From the NCBI GenBank assembly GCA_963665705.1, contig OY762448.1, positions 1,798,001 to 1,862,000 of the forward strand: a stretch of DNA of 64,000 nt, in the 5' to 3' direction. Shown in pieces: positions 61,811 through 64,000 of this stretch (position 1 is the stretch's first letter; every line of letters begins with the position of its first letter). The translations under genes were made by a program, and so were the position numbers. Under the pieces are notes generated by a model. That model was not told the origin of the DNA. It ran no database searches and was given only the letters and a program-made list of their open reading frames with translations. This stretch comes from Saccharicrinis sp963665705. Its GTDB lineage: Bacteria > Bacteroidota > Bacteroidia > Bacteroidales > Marinilabiliaceae.

Positions 61811-63112
61811 ATGATGAAGAAAAAGATTGATGTTGTAACGTTGGGTTGTTCAAAGAATTTGGTGGATTCAGAATCCTTAATAAAGCAGTTTGAAGCGAAT
61901 GGATTTTCAGTTGCTCATGATGCTCCTAAGCCTGAAGGAAATATTGCTATTATAAATACATGTGGTTTTATTGGAGATGCTAAAGAAGAATCTATTGAAA
62001 CCATTCTGAATTTTGCTGAGGCAAAAAAGAGAGGGGATATTGAGAAGTTGTATGTGATGGGATGTTTGTCGGAGAGATATTTTCAGCAGCTTAAAATGGA
62101 ACTTCCTGAGGTGGATGCTATATATGGAAAGTTTGACTGGAAAAAGATTGTTGAGGATTTGGGGCAAACTTATAGAGCTGATTTAAAGAATGAGCGAAGT
62201 TTAACAACTCCGGGACATTATGCCTATTTTAAAATATCAGAAGGTTGTAACAGAACTTGTTCGTATTGTGCTATTCCCTTAATTACAGGTAAGCATAAAT
62301 CGCGACCAATGGAAGAGTTGATTGATGAGGCGCAGCGTTTAGCTTCAACTGGAGTCCGAGAGTTGCAAATGATTGCCCAGGACTTATCTTTTTATGGTCT
62401 GGATAACTATAAGCAAATGCGCTTGGCCGAGCTTACTCAAAAAGTAGCAGATGTGGCCGGAATTGATTGGGTACGTTTACATTATGCTTATCCGGCAGGT
62501 TTTCCTTATGATGTGCTTAAGGTAATGAATCAACATCCTAATGTTTGTAATTATTTAGATATTGCATTGCAGCATATTAGTGATCCAATGCTAAAAACAA
62601 TGCGACGTAATGTGTCAAAAGCAGATACTTATAAGTTGATTGAAAGAATGCGTAAGGATGTTCCCGGAATTCATTTAAGAACAACATTAATTACCGGCCA
62701 CCCTGAAGAAACTGAGAAGGATTTTCAGGAGATGCTGGATTTTGTAAAAGATGCCCGCTTTGAGCGTTTGGGTGTTTTTCCTTATTCTCATGAAGAAGAT
62801 ACGCATGCATACAGGGTATATAAAGATGATGTTCCTGAGGAAGTAAAGCAGGAGAGAGCTGATGCTATCATGCAGGTTCAGGAGCAAATTAGTTGGGAAA
62901 TTAATCAGGAGAAGATTGATCAAGAATTAAAGGTGATTATCGACAGAAAAGAAGAGGATTACTATGTTGGAAGAACAGAGTTTGATTCTCCAGAGGTTGA
63001 TCCAGAAGTTCTTATTCCTGTTGATTCTGCAGATTTAAATACAGGAGAATTTTACCAGGTGAAAATTACAGATGCTGAGGCTTACGATCTGTTTGGGCAA
63101 GTAGTGAAGTAA
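61811..63112 (+). CDS. rimO: ribosomal protein uS12 methylthiotransferase RimO
   Basis: This 433-residue radical-SAM enzyme adds a methylthio group to Asp of ribosomal protein S12. It begins IDVVTLGCSKNLVDSESL, the RimO-type N-terminus (C in LGCSKN). It has NTCGFIGDAKEESIETI, the radical-SAM motif CNRTCSYCAIPLITGKHKSRP and a C-terminal TRAM domain. It clearly differs from the MiaB-type enzyme at 7-8.3 kb. Two ATGs in tandem (61811 and 61814) are possible starts. Confidence 0.95.
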   Translation: MMKKKIDVVTLGCSKNLVDSESLIKQFEANGFSVAHDAPKPEGNIAIINTCGFIGDAKEESIETILNFAEAKKRGDIEKLYVMGCLSERYFQQLKMELPEVDAIYGKFDWKKIVEDLGQTYRADLKNERSLTTPGHYAYFKISEGCNRTCSYCAIPLITGKHKSRPMEELIDEAQRLASTGVRELQMIAQDLSFYGLDNYKQMRLAELTQKVADVAGIDWVRLHYAYPAGFPYDVLKVMNQHPNVCNYLDIALQHISDPMLKTMRRNVSKADTYKLIERMRKDVPGIHLRTTLITGHPEETEKDFQEMLDFVKDARFERLGVFPYSHEEDTHAYRVYKDDVPEEVKQERADAIMQVQEQISWEINQEKIDQELKVIIDRKEEDYYVGRTEFDSPEVDPEVLIPVDSADLNTGEFYQVKITDAEAYDLFGQVVK

Positions 63113-63115
63113 TGA

Positions 63116-63198
63116 AGTAGTAAACAGTAAGCAGTCGGCAGTAGATTGTGGACTGAAGACTGAGAACTGAAGACTAAGAACTGAAGACGGAAGACTAA
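63116..63198. repeat. 7-bp-periodic repeat spacer between rimO and truA
   Basis: The gap consists almost only of degenerate heptamers: AGTAGTA, AACAGTA, AGCAGTC, GGCAGTA, then GGACTGA, AGACTGA, GAACTGA, AGACTAA, GAACTGA, AGACGGA, AGACTAA. Three 14-base units (63150-63191) match especially well. It is non-coding and non-palindromic. Confidence 0.85.
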
Positions 63199-63204
63199 TA
63201 AACG

Positions 63205-63963
63205 ATGAGATATTTTTTAGAACTCGCATATAACGGAAAAAACTATCATGGTTGGCAAATTCAACCCAATGCTGTTTCGGTTCAGGAGGTATTAAATGAT
63301 TGTATTGGTAAGGTTTTACGAGAGAAAATTAATATAGTCGGTTGTGGCAGAACGGATACCGGAGTTCACGCTTCTTATTTTGTAGCTCATTTTGACAGTA
63401 GTCATGATGAAATTGATGGGCAACAATTCTGTCATAAACTTAATCGTTTTATACCCAGAGATATCGCAGTATTTTCATTGACTAAAGTAGATGAAGAAAC
63501 ACATAGTAGGTTTTCTGCTGTAAGTCGTACTTATGAATATCATTTGGTTGAACAAAAAAATCCATTTTTACAAGAATTGGCTTATCAATCGCATGTTTCA
63601 TTGGATTTTGATTTGATGAATGAAGCGGCTCAAATATTATTTGAATACATTGATTTTACTAGTTTTAGCAAGTTGCATACGGATGTAAAAACAAATAATT
63701 GCCAAATAATGTATGCACAATGGGAGAAGAAAGATGATAAGTGGATTTTTACTATTAAAGCGGATCGTTTTTTGCGAAATATGGTTCGTGCCATTGTAGG
63801 TACACTTCTTGAAGTTGGACGAGCAAAAATGTCTTTACAACAGTTTAGGGATATTATTGAGGCTAAGGATAGATCGCTTGCAGGCACCTCAGCCCCGGCT
63901 CATGCTCTTTATTTGGTTGGAGTAGGATATCCGGAAGAATTGTTTGTAAAGAAGCAGTTCTAA
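63205..63963 (+). CDS. truA: tRNA pseudouridine synthase A
   Basis: This 252-residue enzyme makes pseudouridine at positions 38-40 of tRNA anticodon stems. It begins RYFLELAYNGKNYHGWQIQPN, then GCGRTDTGVHASYFVAHFD with the catalytic Asp (about residue 51), and ends with IKADRFLRNMVRAIVGTLLEVG. The length is normal. It starts about 7 bases after the heptamer repeat spacer, whose last unit therefore overlaps its leader. Confidence 0.97.
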   Translation: MRYFLELAYNGKNYHGWQIQPNAVSVQEVLNDCIGKVLREKINIVGCGRTDTGVHASYFVAHFDSSHDEIDGQQFCHKLNRFIPRDIAVFSLTKVDEETHSRFSAVSRTYEYHLVEQKNPFLQELAYQSHVSLDFDLMNEAAQILFEYIDFTSFSKLHTDVKTNNCQIMYAQWEKKDDKWIFTIKADRFLRNMVRAIVGTLLEVGRAKMSLQQFRDIIEAKDRSLAGTSAPAHALYLVGVGYPEELFVKKQF

Positions 63964-64000
63964 CTTATGTTATTGAAAAGATAATTTCTTTTTTCTCCTA

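Noticed and set aside
63116..63198. CRISPR array
   Set aside because: Units are 7 bases with no spacers and no cas genes nearby.
1..64000. tRNA, rRNA, tmRNA or riboswitch genes
   Set aside because: No cloverleaf, rRNA-like or known riboswitch core was recognised in the intergenic regions; a covariance-model scan would be decisive.

Overview
The window is AT-rich chromosomal DNA from a member of the Bacteroidota, most likely the Marinilabiliales/Bacteroidales side of the phylum (inference, not proven). The signs are: TAnnTTTG-type -7 boxes in front of several genes, few Shine-Dalgarno sequences, a secreted nuclease with a type IX secretion C-terminal sorting domain, an RND pump fused to its outer-membrane partner, and the gene order rpmB-rpmG-DUF4295-ftsY-rimO, which is typical of this phylum. 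Most of the window is ordinary housekeeping sequence. No rRNA, tRNA, CRISPR array or prophage was seen.

Layout. 1-3.2 kb: end of a CusA/CzcA-type RND pump fused to a TolC-like domain, then its periplasmic adaptor. 3.3-6.8 kb: CorA, then an ErcA-like iron alcohol dehydrogenase paired with a PAS histidine kinase. 7-19.8 kb: MiaB-family enzyme, ferredoxin-NADP reductase-like protein, Ppk1, threonine dehydrogenase, a DPP III-type peptidase, SlyD, chorismate synthase and a dicarboxylate/amino-acid symporter. 20-23.2 kb: two small heat-shock genes, the second interrupted near its 3' end by a complete IS66-family element with an 8-bp target duplication. 23.2-33.2 kb: Tpx, an ankyrin protein, two more histidine kinases, a SulP transporter, a NifX-like protein and a yicC-gmk-nadD operon. 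33.5-42.9 kb: a MerR/B12-domain regulator with the CarH Wx9EH signature, small uncharacterised proteins, a FUSC-type membrane protein, a PycTM/DUF5706-like membrane protein, an MFS transporter, a rhomboid, an M48 lipoprotein and a small Cys-containing lipoprotein. 43-49.9 kb: secA, lgt, a Ste24-type protease and cinA.

50-53.5 kb is the accessory spot. It holds an IS5-type element and a RelE/ParE-type toxin-antitoxin pair. The pair is bracketed by duplicated non-coding modules (a 110-bp unit A, a ~103-bp unit B and a shorter third copy of a palindromic motif). It also holds a strong terminator with no gene close upstream and a G-run cluster containing a canonical G-quadruplex motif.

53.5-64 kb: TruC-like pseudouridine synthase, a fatty-acid desaturase, an M24 aminopeptidase, the T9SS-exported endonuclease, L28/L33/DUF4295, FtsY, RimO, a 7-bp-periodic repeat spacer and TruA.

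The most interesting leads are: the repeat-bracketed toxin-antitoxin module; the ErcA-like/histidine-kinase pair; the orphan PycTM-like protein; the CarH-like regulator; the G-quadruplex tract; and the IS66 insertion that swaps the tail of a small heat-shock protein. None is proven to be a new system. All calls come from reading the sequence without database searches.
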